From: Neoscytalidium dimidiatum
Lineage: Eukaryota > Ascomycota > Dothideomycetes > Botryosphaeriales > Botryosphaeriaceae
Assembly (NCBI GenBank): GCA_037367355.1
Contig: CM074703.1
Location: 1,488,001-1,552,000 of the forward strand
Length of the DNA: 64,000 nt
Reading direction: 5' to 3'
The notes under the pieces: model-generated
Database searches by the model: none
Told to the model about the DNA's origin: nothing
What the model saw: only the letters and a program-made list of their open reading frames with translations
Program-made: the position numbers and the translations under genes
Shown: positions 22,930 to 33,095 of the stretch, one piece after another
How positions within the stretch are numbered: position 1 is the first letter of the stretch
Layout of the letters: the number at the start of each line of letters is the position of its first letter

Positions 22930-23754
22930 GTACCAGAGACTACATCAATTAGTAGATGTCTGCTTGCTGCCTCTGCCTCGGATATAAAGGAACTTGCGGC
23001 TCTCAAACTGAGAACGGTTATTCTACACAATTGCCGAGCTTCATTTTCCTATGGCCGGAATCGCTTTAGTACAGGCGCTAATTTGCAGATTTCGCCACAT
23101 ATTCAGCTGGAGCGTGAAGCCACAACAGGCAGCCGAGCTTGGCATTCCCCACTGACTCGTCGCCTTTCCGGACCAACGGCTCTCTGCTGGAGCTGTTTAC
23201 AAAGAAAAAGAAAACATAGCGAAGATTCGCCTATAAAACTGTGTGAGTATTATGGCGGCTCAGTTTATCGGTCTCGAAACCCGGATTCTCATCTACTCCT
23301 CGCGATTGTGTTCTGACCTTCAGCATGTTCCGTGCAGGATTGGAAGAGCTCACAGGTACTTAGAGCTTATCCTCCAGCTTGTAAAGTTCATCCTGGAACC
23401 ATAGGCAGGAATATAGGTACTTGGGTTTCACTAGCAGTCCACGAGCGTGGCACATGTATTGTCGTCAAACCTGATGGCTTCGGCCGATGCCAAGTCCTTT
23501 TTTTGTATATACTTCGCAAATATGACCTCGTACGTAACGAAACAGATTTGTTCATTTATATGTCACAAACGTGAGTTCTCTTGCACAGAGGCTTTGAGTT
23601 GAAATGCCAACTTCCGGACGGCTTCAGATTTCATCAGTCTGCAACACTTTGCAACTCTCTAATGTTCCGTTCTTTGGTTCCTCTGATAAACGGAGCTGGT
23701 TACGTCTTCTCAGTACTCTCTAGAGAGAAGATGTAACGCAATGTATGATAAGCC
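22930..23754. other. Intergenic, no gene seen
   Basis: Upstream region of the membrane-protein gene; a plus-strand frame of 138 codons at 22900-23316 shows no recognisable feature and is probably chance. Confidence 0.5.
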
Positions 23755-23801
23755 GTACTGACGTGTTATTTGTGGATCTATAAATACATTTACGTCCGGT
23801 A
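23755..23801. repeat. 47-bp inverted repeat, copy 1
   Basis: The left arm at 23755-23771 (degenerate, GTACTGACGT at its start) and right arm at 23785-23801 (TACATTTACGTCCGG) are separated by 13 nt, the same 17-13-17 layout as the copies at 24986 and 61559. The right arm shares 14 bases with the consensus GACATTTACGTCCGGAC. Confidence 0.55.
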
Positions 23802-23965
23802 TTAGCCACGGTCTTATAGTACATTCATTCGTCGAATCTGGTTGACCTATGTATATTCAGAGTGGCAAAGCTATCGACTGTCTTCTCCAAGCGCTTGCTA
23901 CCCAAGTCGGACTTGGTATTCCTCCATTACCTTCTAAACCTTCACCATATCATCAATCACTAAGT

Positions 23966-24400
23966 TTAGAAGTCTGCAGGAAACTTGATCCTCACCCTCT
24001 CCCCGTATATGTAGAATAGTATAGGCAACAAGGTAAAACCGATGGCGACAAACCCGAGAAGTGTGTTTCCCCAGCCTAGTCCAAGGGAGGCGTACAAAGA
24101 TGGACTAGCTAGCGGTAGAAAGGAGCCGGTCAGAGATCGCAGGAGTATATTGACAGCCAAGGCGGATGCTACCGCGCGCGGGCTGAGCGCGTCAATAAGA
24201 TAGCCTTGAATAGGCATCTGCTATCAGCTTCATGACAACCCCGTTGGAATCATATGAACACCGGAAAGATACCATGACCATGAGAGCACCCATATTGATG
24301 AAGGAAGATCCGACGTTAGTCAAAGAGTATGAGTCGTTTGGGCGGAATCCCTCCGAGACACGTTGATCAACTATACAGCTTACAGGGAGCCCTCGTACAA
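23966..24400 (-). pseudogene. 3' remnant of an MFS transporter
   Basis: Only the C-terminal part of a major-facilitator drug:H+ antiporter-like protein is left. RVSEGFRPNDSYSLTNVGSS and FINMGALMVM precede an intron (GTATCT...GCAG near 24218-24275) and QGYLIDALSPRAVASALAVN follows, with FLPLASPSLYASLGLGWGNT and a last membrane helix ending in YIYGERVRIKFPADF. This represents about the last three membrane segments of a protein that should have twelve. Sequence further upstream (24400-24550) has no transporter helices and includes a CAACTG-rich short repeat, so the 5' two-thirds are missing or replaced. Confidence 0.7.
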
Positions 24401-24469
24401 TCCGCCACCTAATTCTGACCACGTGCCTGTTCGTAAACCTTCGAGGGAACTTGAGGAGGCGTAGCCAGA

Positions 24470-24510
24470 AATGCAACTGCAACTGCAACCGCGACTGCAA
24501 CTGTGACTTC
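24470..24510. repeat. Short imperfect GCAACT/GCAACC repeat
   Basis: Imperfect tandem six-base units (GCAACTGCAACTGCAACCGC) at the point where similarity to the MFS remnant ends. Confidence 0.6.
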
Positions 24511-24985
24511 TGCTGCAGATTGATTGGCCTCGCAGGCTGACGCCGCACGAGTTAGCCAGTGCACAGGGCTACGCTATGTACTCAACATATTCGAAGAAAC
24601 CTAGTCCTTGCTGATGTTATCTGTCCATCGGGCGGCTCCCAGACACTTCTCATGACAGCCGGTACGGTAGCCTACGAGCCCGAAGCGGAGGCCGCAGAGC
24701 TGTTTGCCAGAAGAAACAATACTGGTGGTGGTTCAGGGTCTGATTATGGCGACCTGGTTCTGGAAAGATTTTTCTCAGTTGCACAACAGCGACGATTCGG
24801 AAGACGACTACATCTGAGGAGAGGGTATTATAGCAAGGATCCGGAGGGCCTGACAAGTTAGTATGCTCTACTGCATTCACAGAAGCTTATATTTGGGCCT
24901 AGAGCTGCTTAACAAACTTCAAGACAGCGTCTTCAACGTCCCTCAGCCGATCGGAACGAATCTTGCATGGACAGCCGAATCAGTC

Positions 24986-25032
24986 GTCCGGACGTAGATG
25001 TCGTCGGCCCTGTAAGACACTTACGTCCGGAG
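24986..25032. repeat. 47-bp inverted repeat, copy 2
   Basis: Left arm GTCCGGACGTAGATGTC (24986-25002), 13-nt spacer, right arm GACACTTACGTCCGGAG (25016-25032). It is followed directly by AACTGCTTCAA (25033-25043), as is the copy at 61559. No gene is disrupted visibly; it lies between the MFS remnant and the flavoprotein gene. Confidence 0.75.
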
Positions 25033-25206
25033 AACTGCTTCAAATATCCGCGCAATTTGATGCAGTAACAGGAGGATTAACGTTTGCCGCAGAATCCCAT
25101 AATTTGTACGAGAGAAGCGTCTATGGAGTGCTCACGTGGGCATTAGCATGAGCATGAGCATGCCACGCAATGGCGATAACCACTCTTATTTAAAGCCCGG
25201 TACACC

Positions 25207-26608
25207 TTACAACTTGGAAATCTCTACCGCATTAAGCTGCCTGCGCCTCGGACCACCCCTGCTTCCATCTCCGATATAGTCCGTACCCGAGCCTGGCCTG
25301 AATGCCCATTTATCCCTCAAATCACGGCTAGCCACGCCCTCGAAGCAATCGGCAACATATTTTCCAAGAACTGGTAGGAATTTGAAGGCACTGAATCACC
25401 ATTAGCCAACTACATCTACCCAGCCAGACTTGACCTTGGGAAAGTAAAGCAAGAGAGGTGACTAAGAGTACTTACTGCCCACTCCCAGCCGAGGCCATGA
25501 ATACGCCTCTGAAGTCCGGGTGCCAATCAACAATGAAATCCCCTGTCGGCGAATCCGAATACCAGCACAGCCGGGTGGCCTGCCACTCCCGCTCCGCAAA
25601 CCTGGGCCAGAGCTTTCGCAAACCGGCCCTGAGATCCCTCTCTGCGTCCTGCGGCAACCACGTCGTCGTCCTACCCCTTACCGCGACGTCCGGGGAAGAC
25701 ACTTCGTCCCTCCGAGTCTCCCCCCGTGCGCCCTTATACTGCACTTCGACACGGCGCTCGTACCCCCAGCCATGCCGCGCGACCTTGAGCCGGTGGCTGC
25801 CCGGGGTCGGCGGGAAACTGAAGAAGCCGGTGTCGAAGTCGAACAAGACGGGTGCGTCAGCCAGCTCACGCGCCTCCGCGTCGGTGAGCTGGATGAAGCC
25901 GACCGGCTGCGCCGTCGACGTCGTCGCGGCCCGCAGGTCGAGCAGCTGGTTCGTCCACGCGCCCGCGGCCACGATCACTGCGTCCGCGGGGACGGCATCG
26001 CCGCTCGCGGTGCGGACGCCTCGCACCCGTCCGGGCTGTCCGGGGGAGGTCTCGAAGCCGACGACGACGCCGCGTTGGGGCCCGGTCGTGAAGTTCACGC
26101 CTGCGGCCCCGCAACGCTTCGCCAGCGCGTCGATGGCGCCGCCCGCGTCTGCCCAGCCGCTGTTCGGGTTGATGTAGCCCGCCAGGCCGGGCACGCTGCC
26201 CTGGAACTTCGGGAATATGCGGCGGAGCGCGTCGGTGCCGTCGAAGTTTTCATGCGGCAGGCCTGCGGCGGCAATGTTCTCGCGGGCGCCTGCGACGTAC
26301 TTGTTTTTGGCAGCAGAGGTCAAGACCATACCGCTCCGGTGGTAAAATGGTTTATAGTCAGAGTCCCAGAGGGGCAGGGCCTCGCTGGCAAGCTTAGCGT
26401 ACAGTGGGTCGGCATAGTCGTTACGGATGACTCGCGAGGCGTCGACGCTAGAGCCATCGAGGGCGGGCGGTGGATAGCGGTCCAAGACTGTGATGTTCTT
26501 GTACCCGCGTGTAGAGAGCTCGAGAGCGGTGGAGAGACCGAAGACACCGGCGCCGATGATGACAATGCGCGAAGTGGCCTTGTTGGCGGGAAGGAGTTGG
26601 TGGGACAT
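25207..26608 (-). CDS. FAD-dependent oxidase, fructosyl-amine/sarcosine oxidase-like
   Basis: Flavoprotein of the DAO/MSOX group that oxidises secondary amines such as fructosyl amino acids, sarcosine or saccharopine, releasing H2O2. Exons 25476-26608 and 25207-25390 give 438 aa, the usual length. The N-terminus has the FAD-binding GxGxxG in IVIIGAGVFGLSTALEL and the acidic end of the second strand in ITVLDRY, then SVDASRVIRNDYADPLYA. The middle holds AVIVAAGAWTNQLLDL. The C-terminal block SAGSGHAFKFLPVLGKY is split by the intron. RLCWYSDSPTGDFIVDWHPD is the family segment before it, and its Cys is the position used for covalent FAD attachment in many members. There is no signal peptide; the C-terminal SKL (VEISKL) is a type 1 peroxisomal targeting signal, consistent with a peroxisomal H2O2-producing oxidase. 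The exact substrate is not decided. Confidence 0.9.
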
Positions 26609-27223
26609 CTTGAGATACGGGAACGGAAATTGTTGATTATGGGAAAATGATGCTCGAAAAATGGCCTATGGAGTAGAGCTCATCAAATTTTGAAAGAATT
26701 TATATTTAGCTGGAGCTGCTACGCCCTGCAATGACAAGAGAGTTATGATGCTGCAAGACGGAATGAATTTCCTGATTCAGACAGCGTCGAACCTCCGGTC
26801 ACGCTAGTAATGCGAAGATCTGATTGGGTGGGGAAGCTCAGACGGCTCGTATTACCCTTTTAGGCGGTTTCCAACTCCGATGCTCGACGCAGGCGTCTGA
26901 ATAGATCACGTACGACGCTGTTCATTGGTGTCATGTGCCGGAAATTTTTCCAGCAAGTTTTCGGCGCTACTAGCTTGTCGTTTGCATGTAAAATGCATTC
27001 CTGAGCTGTGAAGTGACGTGATCAGCAGGGCCAACTTTGAAACCGACTCCTCGCAGGCGTGCGGAGCTTTTATATTCAATATTCTTCAAACTGACCTTCA
27101 GAGCTAGAGAAGTGAGGATTCTTGGACTGCACACTGTCACAGTAAATGGACAGTCTGCTTCAGTTCCGTACAAGGGCGTGTTATCAAATACTCTTCCCTT
27201 GGCCTTGGAAGGCACCGCGAATA
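26609..27223. other. Intergenic, promoter of the flavoprotein gene
   Basis: About 600 bp between the flavoprotein start and the 3' end of the transcription-factor gene. Only short frames. No clear TATA box. Confidence 0.5.
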
Positions 27224-29254
27224 CTACAGGTTACCAAAGGTCATGTCGTCGAGCACGGATGGATCGAAGACTGGGAAAGAATATTGCCCGAAATCAACGG
27301 GGATGAATGTATCCAGAGCCAAATTCGGCTCCACCGCAGTTGTCCCGTCTTCCTGAAGCAAATCCACAGCATCTGAAGCCCGTGAAATTTCAGTATTATT
27401 CGCTGTAGATTCGTCATTCTGAAACCGTAGATCGGCATCGGAACATAATGACGTACTACCATGCTCAATGATAGACCACACCAGGTTGGAGTTGATTGGA
27501 GCATTCCCATCCAGGTTGAGCATCTCGAGTTTGCGAGACTTCAGCAACGTCAGTAGAGATATTCTTATGGCACCTCTTTACGAAGAGGAGATGGCTTTCG
27601 AAGACTCACAAGTTCTGCAACAATTGGCATTGAATGTCCCATAATTTTGACCAGGCTTTGGCAAAGCAGGAAGTTCCGTCTTGCACGCTCAGAGACACTC
27701 TCGTCTTTTACTCTACTGTGGAAGAGTTGGATCGTGCATGCAGTAGCTGCAGAGTATGCCACAAAGGGATTTGTAACCCTGACATTTTTCTTCATGACGA
27801 GTTCTGCGATGTATGCAATCCAATTCGTATGCAACTGCGCTTGACCTGATGTGGACTTTGTGAACGACAGGGGAACGTTCGAGTATGCTGGTGGTGCTCG
27901 TAAGAAAAACAACGGATGGTTCAGTAGGGCCAAGCAAGAATGAAACAAACACTGCATGAGCAACCACGGCGCCCAATATTCACGGGACCGCTCCAACTCT
28001 TCTCCTGTCTTATTGAGGAAATCCACTTTCCACCATCGATGTTCATCTGGACACACCGCTTCAAAATGGAGTATTCGAGCGTTGATTCGGTTATACTCCG
28101 AGTCTGCTACCCAGTGCAGTTCGGGTGTCTTTGTGGTTCTGTTCTTCTTGGCGTACTGTAGGAGTTGCCCCCACGTTGGAGTGAGTTGAAAGCAATAAGC
28201 CATGATACCAAGATCTATAGGAGGCTCAGGCCCGGAAACACATGCCTCAGCGTTTTCCCTTGAGTGTGTAGGCGCTGATTCGGAAGTCGGATATCTTGGA
28301 AGATCGTTGTCATCAATGAGAGGAGCGAAGTTACCTGCGGCGATACTGAAAAGCCGTTCCAATGCAAATAGACTCCAGCAGCAACGGACAATATCCTCTT
28401 TTTCAGACATGTTCTCCAGGTTCCCAGGTTTCAACAAATTGAGTGAATATACTAATCGAATGCCGATGCCTAGGGTAAGATTTGCACGTTCGCTGAAGCC
28501 ATCTGAGAGTAGGTAAGTATAGAAGTCTTATTTGGGGATCCCGAGACCCGCACCCAAGTAGTCGGCAAGGCAAATCAGGCAGATTGCTTGGATGGTCTGA
28601 AGGCGAATTCTCCCACACTCTTCCAGTGTTCTGAATATAATACAACGAGCTGATCTGTTGTGCGTACGAGCAAATTCGGTATGTGCATTCCCGTAAAAGG
28701 GATGCATAGAGTGGCGGATAGCAACAGCCAAAACGCCGTGAATAAGCTCCAAAGGGGTGCCAGTCAGATCGCAATTCTGCAAAGTCATGGGCACAAGCAA
28801 CGGTACTGGCTGCAAATTGACATAGGTGAAATAAGTTTCCCATATAGAACAAATCACCTCAAAGGGTGGAAGAACATAATTGTCAAGATCGACGACGGAT
28901 CGTGATGTTCTCGGATCCGTACGTAGGCCTGGGTGAACTGCAGAGCCTGGTTCGGTGTCGCCGGAGTCATGGATCCAGGCGTCCTCGGGTTGATGCTGTG
29001 GAGCATTTTTCACTTTATATTCTCGGAATTGCCCGTACCGGGGCCTGTACGAGCAGGGCTGGTTAAGACGCTCGCACAAAGAGCATGTGGGCTGCTCTCC
29101 TGAGCATTTCGCCTTTCTTTTCCTACTGTGCGCGTCAAGAACTCTGCATCTTTCTGTATATGGAGCTGGACACGCCTCACCGACAAGGCTCGCAAGCTTT
29201 TTTGGCCCTCTGCATTCTGGAGTTTGCTGGCCGTGCAGCTCGATGGGAAGACAT
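27224..29254 (-). CDS. Zn2Cys6 fungal transcription factor
   Basis: Nuclear sequence-specific regulator. The zinc cluster emerges only after splicing: exon 29181-29254 (ATG at 29254, MSSHRAARPANSRMQ) ends in KKACEPCR and joins at 29122 to KRKAKCSGEQPTCSLCERL and NQPC, giving CX2CX6CX6CX2CX6C exactly. Exon 2 runs to 28554. A 51-nt intron joins LADYL to DGFSERANLTLGIGIRLVY at 28502, the start of the fungal-specific transcription-factor (middle homology) region with DIVRCCWSLFALERLFSIAAG and DDNDLPRYP. The last junction, exon 3 to 27574 and exon 4 from 27538, needs only 35 nt, so its exact place is uncertain. The last exon, ending DDMTFGNL at 27224, is acidic and may be the activation domain. 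Target genes are unknown; the nearest neighbour is the peroxisomal oxidase. Confidence 0.85.
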
Positions 29255-30442
29255 AATGCGCGGTTGTCAACGTGAAAGCGGAGCAAGTTGAACCAAAGCC
29301 ATTTCCCAGTGCCACAGCAGTAGAGGGGCAGGGCAGGAGACGTTCACAGCCTTTTCCCGCGAGCTGGTCAACCAGCCTGGGCAAAGCGATAGATTGAGAG
29401 AAGACGTGACCACAGAGACTCGAAGCACACGGAAGAGAATTCCGAGACAAAATGTCACGTGTAGATAAGATAACACCGAAAAGACCCCTTCCGGGGTGCG
29501 AGAAACTTGCAAGTTGGGGCTTGAACAAAGCTAGTGCAAAGCGATAAGTATCTTTACCTGCATTCACAAGTTGTCTTGGTGCAAGCGTGCTAATAGAGTA
29601 CTGTTTAGCTTTCGGGAACTTCATGACATCACTGCATGTAGCAGCGTAACGTAGATCAAAGCAACGGCGATGACTTTCAGAAGTGGAAAGGACAGCCTAG
29701 AAGCGTATCTCGTACGGATTCAACAGTCAGAAGTTTTTGCACTGTACTCTGAAGTGTGACCTAAAGAGCACGGCCCGTAGTAGTGGAATTGGAAAAGTTG
29801 TGCGTATCAGAGTTGTAAATATATCTCGTCTAAGTGAAAGACTAAGTCTATGACAACATAAAAACATTTGAATTGATATTACAACTGTATTCCACTCCAG
29901 GTGATCTTAAGAAGCTTAGGTGTTGGATTTTGCTGTAGACTGTTGGTCATATCGTATCACTTGCGTCTCAGGCTGAACTGTATGTGGATGCTGCATGAAA
30001 CTTGTGCCTGATCGCACGAGCTTGGCGTCTCGATAATTGAGCATGCCAAGAATTAGTGTAGGTACTCCTTCAGCAAGTTGTAACGCCTTTCCAACGATTA
30101 AAAGCATTATGTTATTTGCTGAGTTACATTTACCATGGAATTGGCAATCACCACTCCCGAAGTAGTAAGAACATGAGTCTAAAATGCATTCCTTAGTGCT
30201 ATCATCCTTCGCGAAGTTCTATCAATTGCTGACAGTCGAAAGTTCATGTGATCAATCAACGCCCCAGCAGATCTGGAGGTCATCACTGCTCTGAGCTCGT
30301 ATAGCTACATTCTCCTTTCCCCGCTTTCGCGTATCCTGAAGTGTTGTCTCAACCACGTGTCAGATCAGAATACACACGACTTGGCAAAATGCAGAGGTAA
30401 GAAGGCCCGCATCGGATGTTCTGACATAGACGCTACCAAACG
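29255..30442. other. Gene-poor interval
   Basis: The minus-strand frame 29010-29624 overlaps the first exon of the transcription factor in another frame and has no motif. The remaining DNA is AT-rich and has no recognisable gene. Confidence 0.5.
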
Positions 30443-30450
30443 CATAAAAG
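30443..30450 (+). promoter_or_regulatory. TATA-like element of the second small secreted protein
   Basis: CATAAAAG about 120 bp before the ATG at 30570. Confidence 0.4.
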
Positions 30451-30569
30451 GGTGCCCAGTCTGACCATGGCGATGAAATATTTCTACTTCATTGCGTGCT
30501 AGTCACTTATCAGACAAAAGCTGCGCTCAATCACGAGCCCCCATATCAAAATCATACAATAACTCCATC

Positions 30570-30880
30570 ATGCGCTTTTCCACAACAATCGTCTTGACTT
30601 TTGGCATGCTTGCCGGTAAGGCGTTCGCAAGTTGTAGATACGTCCCTAGCTAACGTATGATACAGCGGCTCTACCTCAAGTTTCTTTTGAGGATCTTGCT
30701 GCAGTTGCTGAAGCCGCTCAGAACGATGAAAGTAACGACGGCAACCCGGCTGCATTTGATGGTCAAGCATGTACGGATGGGACGTTCGATGGTACTTGTC
30801 GAGAGGATGGCAGATGTGGCTTGGAAATTCCACCCAATGAAATCTCCTTCCAGGAAATCGATGGTCAATGCGGACTTTGA
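30570..30880 (+). CDS. Small secreted protein with four cysteines (86 aa)
   Basis: Found by splicing rather than as one open frame: exon 30570-30615 and exon 30666-30880, with a 50-nt intron (GTAAGG...ACAG), give 86 aa. The N-terminus MRFSTTIVLTFGMLAAALP is a signal peptide. An acidic helix-like stretch (VSFEDLAAVAEAAQNDES) follows, then a C-terminal part with four cysteines in QACTDG, GTCRED, RCGLE and QCGL, enough for two disulfides. No known domain. It has its own TATA-like box and lies in AT-rich gene-poor DNA, like the protein at 17193. A candidate effector-like or antimicrobial secreted peptide by architecture only; function unknown. Longer frames in the other phase over the same DNA are shadows. 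Confidence 0.65.
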
Positions 30881-31629
30881 GAGTGAGAACCGGCTGGATG
30901 ACAGAGGCTCCATATACTACCTTTTGGGTGGCGCTCTTCTATTCATATACGTGAAATTCAAATAAATTCTCGGTCACTAAATCGTTACATCAAGAATATA
31001 CATTCGCAGGTCTCTTTACGTTTTTGCCATGTGTCTGAAATGCTAAGAATTTTTGTCTTTTAACTCGTCAAATCCATGCATTGGACCAGCCATTGGGTAA
31101 ATGCAGCGGGCAGGGTTCTGGTAATCTTGCATTTATATGGTGGTTCACTGATATTTCTCCTCACTTCTGCATTTACTTTTTTAAAGGAATTGAAATATGA
31201 TACATTGAGATACATATAGCTGAGAGCGGAAACTACAGAGTAAACGACAACAAATGTATTCACAGCAAGCCGTCATAGCTTGGAAATAGGGCATGAAAGC
31301 ACGCAAGCCAATAATTCGAGCTATTCGCTGATGCCTGTATCTTTATGTGTATACAAATGGAATTCTTTGGAAGTCTTTGTTAGCGGAGTGTAGCGCCTTG
31401 TATATACTGCCTTATGAAGACCTCGGTAGATTCCATCGAAACATGGAAACCGGTGCTATCCAACAATATCCTCAATGGACTTGGGGAATGTGCGCATTAC
31501 CCTCAGAAATTATGCACGGGGTCTGAAGTCACCTGCTCAATACGGCAGTTGAATTTGCTGGCTGACGTTCAATAGGTAAAAATGGCTATTCTTTCCTGAA
31601 TAGTTGCATGAGGCGTCCATGCCTCGGCC
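30881..31629. other. Intergenic, no gene seen
   Basis: AT-rich, with short frames only. It contains the distal upstream region of the feruloyl-esterase-type gene. Confidence 0.5.
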
Positions 31630-31636
31630 GGCTAAA
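31630..31636 (+). promoter_or_regulatory. Candidate XlnR/Xyr1-type site GGCTAAA
   Basis: Exact GGCTAAA about 150 bp upstream of the CE1 esterase ATG and about 70 bp upstream of its TATA-like element, in coding orientation. Together with the site before the xylosidase gene it suggests xylan/arabinoxylan-responsive control, which is inference. Confidence 0.45.
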
Positions 31637-31703
31637 TTACGTGAACACCCTGATTGGGGAACTATCGGCAGCAGTTGTGGAGCATGTTCAAGGCACCGCC
31701 CAA

Positions 31704-31712
31704 ACATAAAAG
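31704..31712 (+). promoter_or_regulatory. TATA-like element of the CE1 esterase gene
   Basis: ACATAAAAG about 75 bp upstream of the ATG at 31787. Confidence 0.45.
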
Positions 31713-31786
31713 CAGCCCCGTTGAGACTAGACCTCGTCGAATTACTTGGAATTTACCATTGAAGAGCTGCCGGCGCACATGAAAGA

Positions 31787-32632
31787 ATGCTAAGCAAAGC
31801 TTTTCCCTCCATGACAGCGGCAATTCTCGCCACCGCCACGCTGATCATCGGTGGGGAGGCCGATACAGCAGGCTGCGGCAAGCAACCCTCTCTCTACACC
31901 GGGACGCACAGTCTGATGGTCAATGACACGGAGCGAACCTACATCTTACAAATTCCGGTCGACTACGATGCAAGCACGCCGCACAAGCTCTTTTTCGGTT
32001 TCCACTGGCTGCACGGTACACAAGAGGACGTCTACGCCAACAGCTGGTTCGGATTACAACCACTCGCTAATGGGACAGCGACCATCTTTGTCGCACCGCA
32101 GGGAATTGACAACGGCTGGGCAAACCCGGACGGTACCGACGTGTCTCTAGTTGACGCGGTGCTGGCGACACTGTCTGACACCCTCTGTATCGACGACTGT
32201 CACATCTACTCTATCGGCTTTAGCTCCGGAGCTGCCTTCACCCGCGCACTGGCTTGTACCAGGCCTGAAGTTTTCCGTGCCGTAGCTGCCTTGTCTGCCG
32301 GCGAGTTTAGCGGTTGCGATGGTGGTACTGAGCCCGTCGCCTTCCTGGGTCAGCACGGCGTCAATGATACCGTCATTCACATCGAGACTGGCCGCCGTGT
32401 CAGGGATATGTGGGTCAAGAACAACGGCTGTACAGTTCCTAGCAAGGAACCTCCCGCGCCCGAGCCGCTCAGTCTTCAATGGAACAAAACCGTTTACGCC
32501 GGCTGCCATCCTGACAAGCCTGTTTGGTGGATTGCACACGGCGGTGGACACTGGGCACTTCCAGATGGTGGTGCTGGCGGACTTTCCTTCGCGCCCGCTC
32601 AGTTCTGGGAGTTCTTCTCGCAGTTCAAGTAA
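31787..32632 (+). CDS. Feruloyl-esterase-type CE1 hydrolase (LpqC/PHB-depolymerase fold), secreted
   Basis: A single-exon gene of 281 aa, the normal size of fungal type C/D feruloyl esterases. These release ferulic acid from arabinoxylan side chains or pectin. An N-terminal signal (MTAAILATATLIIGGEA within the first 30 residues) leads to the mature start with AGCGKQPSLYTGTH. Characteristic blocks are YILQIPVDYD, LFFGFHWLHG, FVAPQGIDNGWAN, the nucleophile motif GFSSGAAFTRALAC, the acid residue in GQHGVNDTVI and the catalytic His in HGGGHWALPDGG. Cysteine pairs (CIDDC, CTRP, GCHPD) fit a disulfide-stabilised secreted enzyme. The alternative is an acetylxylan esterase of the same family. An XlnR-type site and TATA-like box lie upstream. 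Confidence 0.88.
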   Translation: MLSKAFPSMTAAILATATLIIGGEADTAGCGKQPSLYTGTHSLMVNDTERTYILQIPVDYDASTPHKLFFGFHWLHGTQEDVYANSWFGLQPLANGTATIFVAPQGIDNGWANPDGTDVSLVDAVLATLSDTLCIDDCHIYSIGFSSGAAFTRALACTRPEVFRAVAALSAGEFSGCDGGTEPVAFLGQHGVNDTVIHIETGRRVRDMWVKNNGCTVPSKEPPAPEPLSLQWNKTVYAGCHPDKPVWWIAHGGGHWALPDGGAGGLSFAPAQFWEFFSQFK

Positions 32633-33095
32633 AAGATTGCTTTTCAACAGCCCGGGAGGGGTCTTATGGTATCTGTTATCTTCTGGAAAACATCTTTGTG
32701 TAGGTTTGGATGGGAGCAGAAGTACAGACAATATTACACAATAATGCTGCATCTGATTCATTACGTTCGTAGTCATTCGTAAGATCCATGTGAGACCAAT
32801 ACGCTATGTAAGTTTCTGTCATATGTATTCCCGCTTAGCCATTAATCACTTAATTTTCGCTTGAATAAATGCGTGAGCGCGCTGAATTTTAGTTTAGCGC
32901 CTAATATTTCAATCTACCAAGGCTCCTTAGAACACGTAGTATGTTTTATGGTAGTTGAAGGAGTCGTACGGATGGCTGCTCGTCCTGCTCACGGACCATC
33001 ATGTAAGAAATGTTGACCATCGTTGGACATATTTCTTCAACACCTCATGAAACCTATAATCAAGAGTATTTGATTCATATTAAATTCCGGAAACT

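Noticed and set aside
25520..26650. 376-codon plus-strand open frame
   Set aside because: Antisense to the flavoprotein gene; composition-driven.
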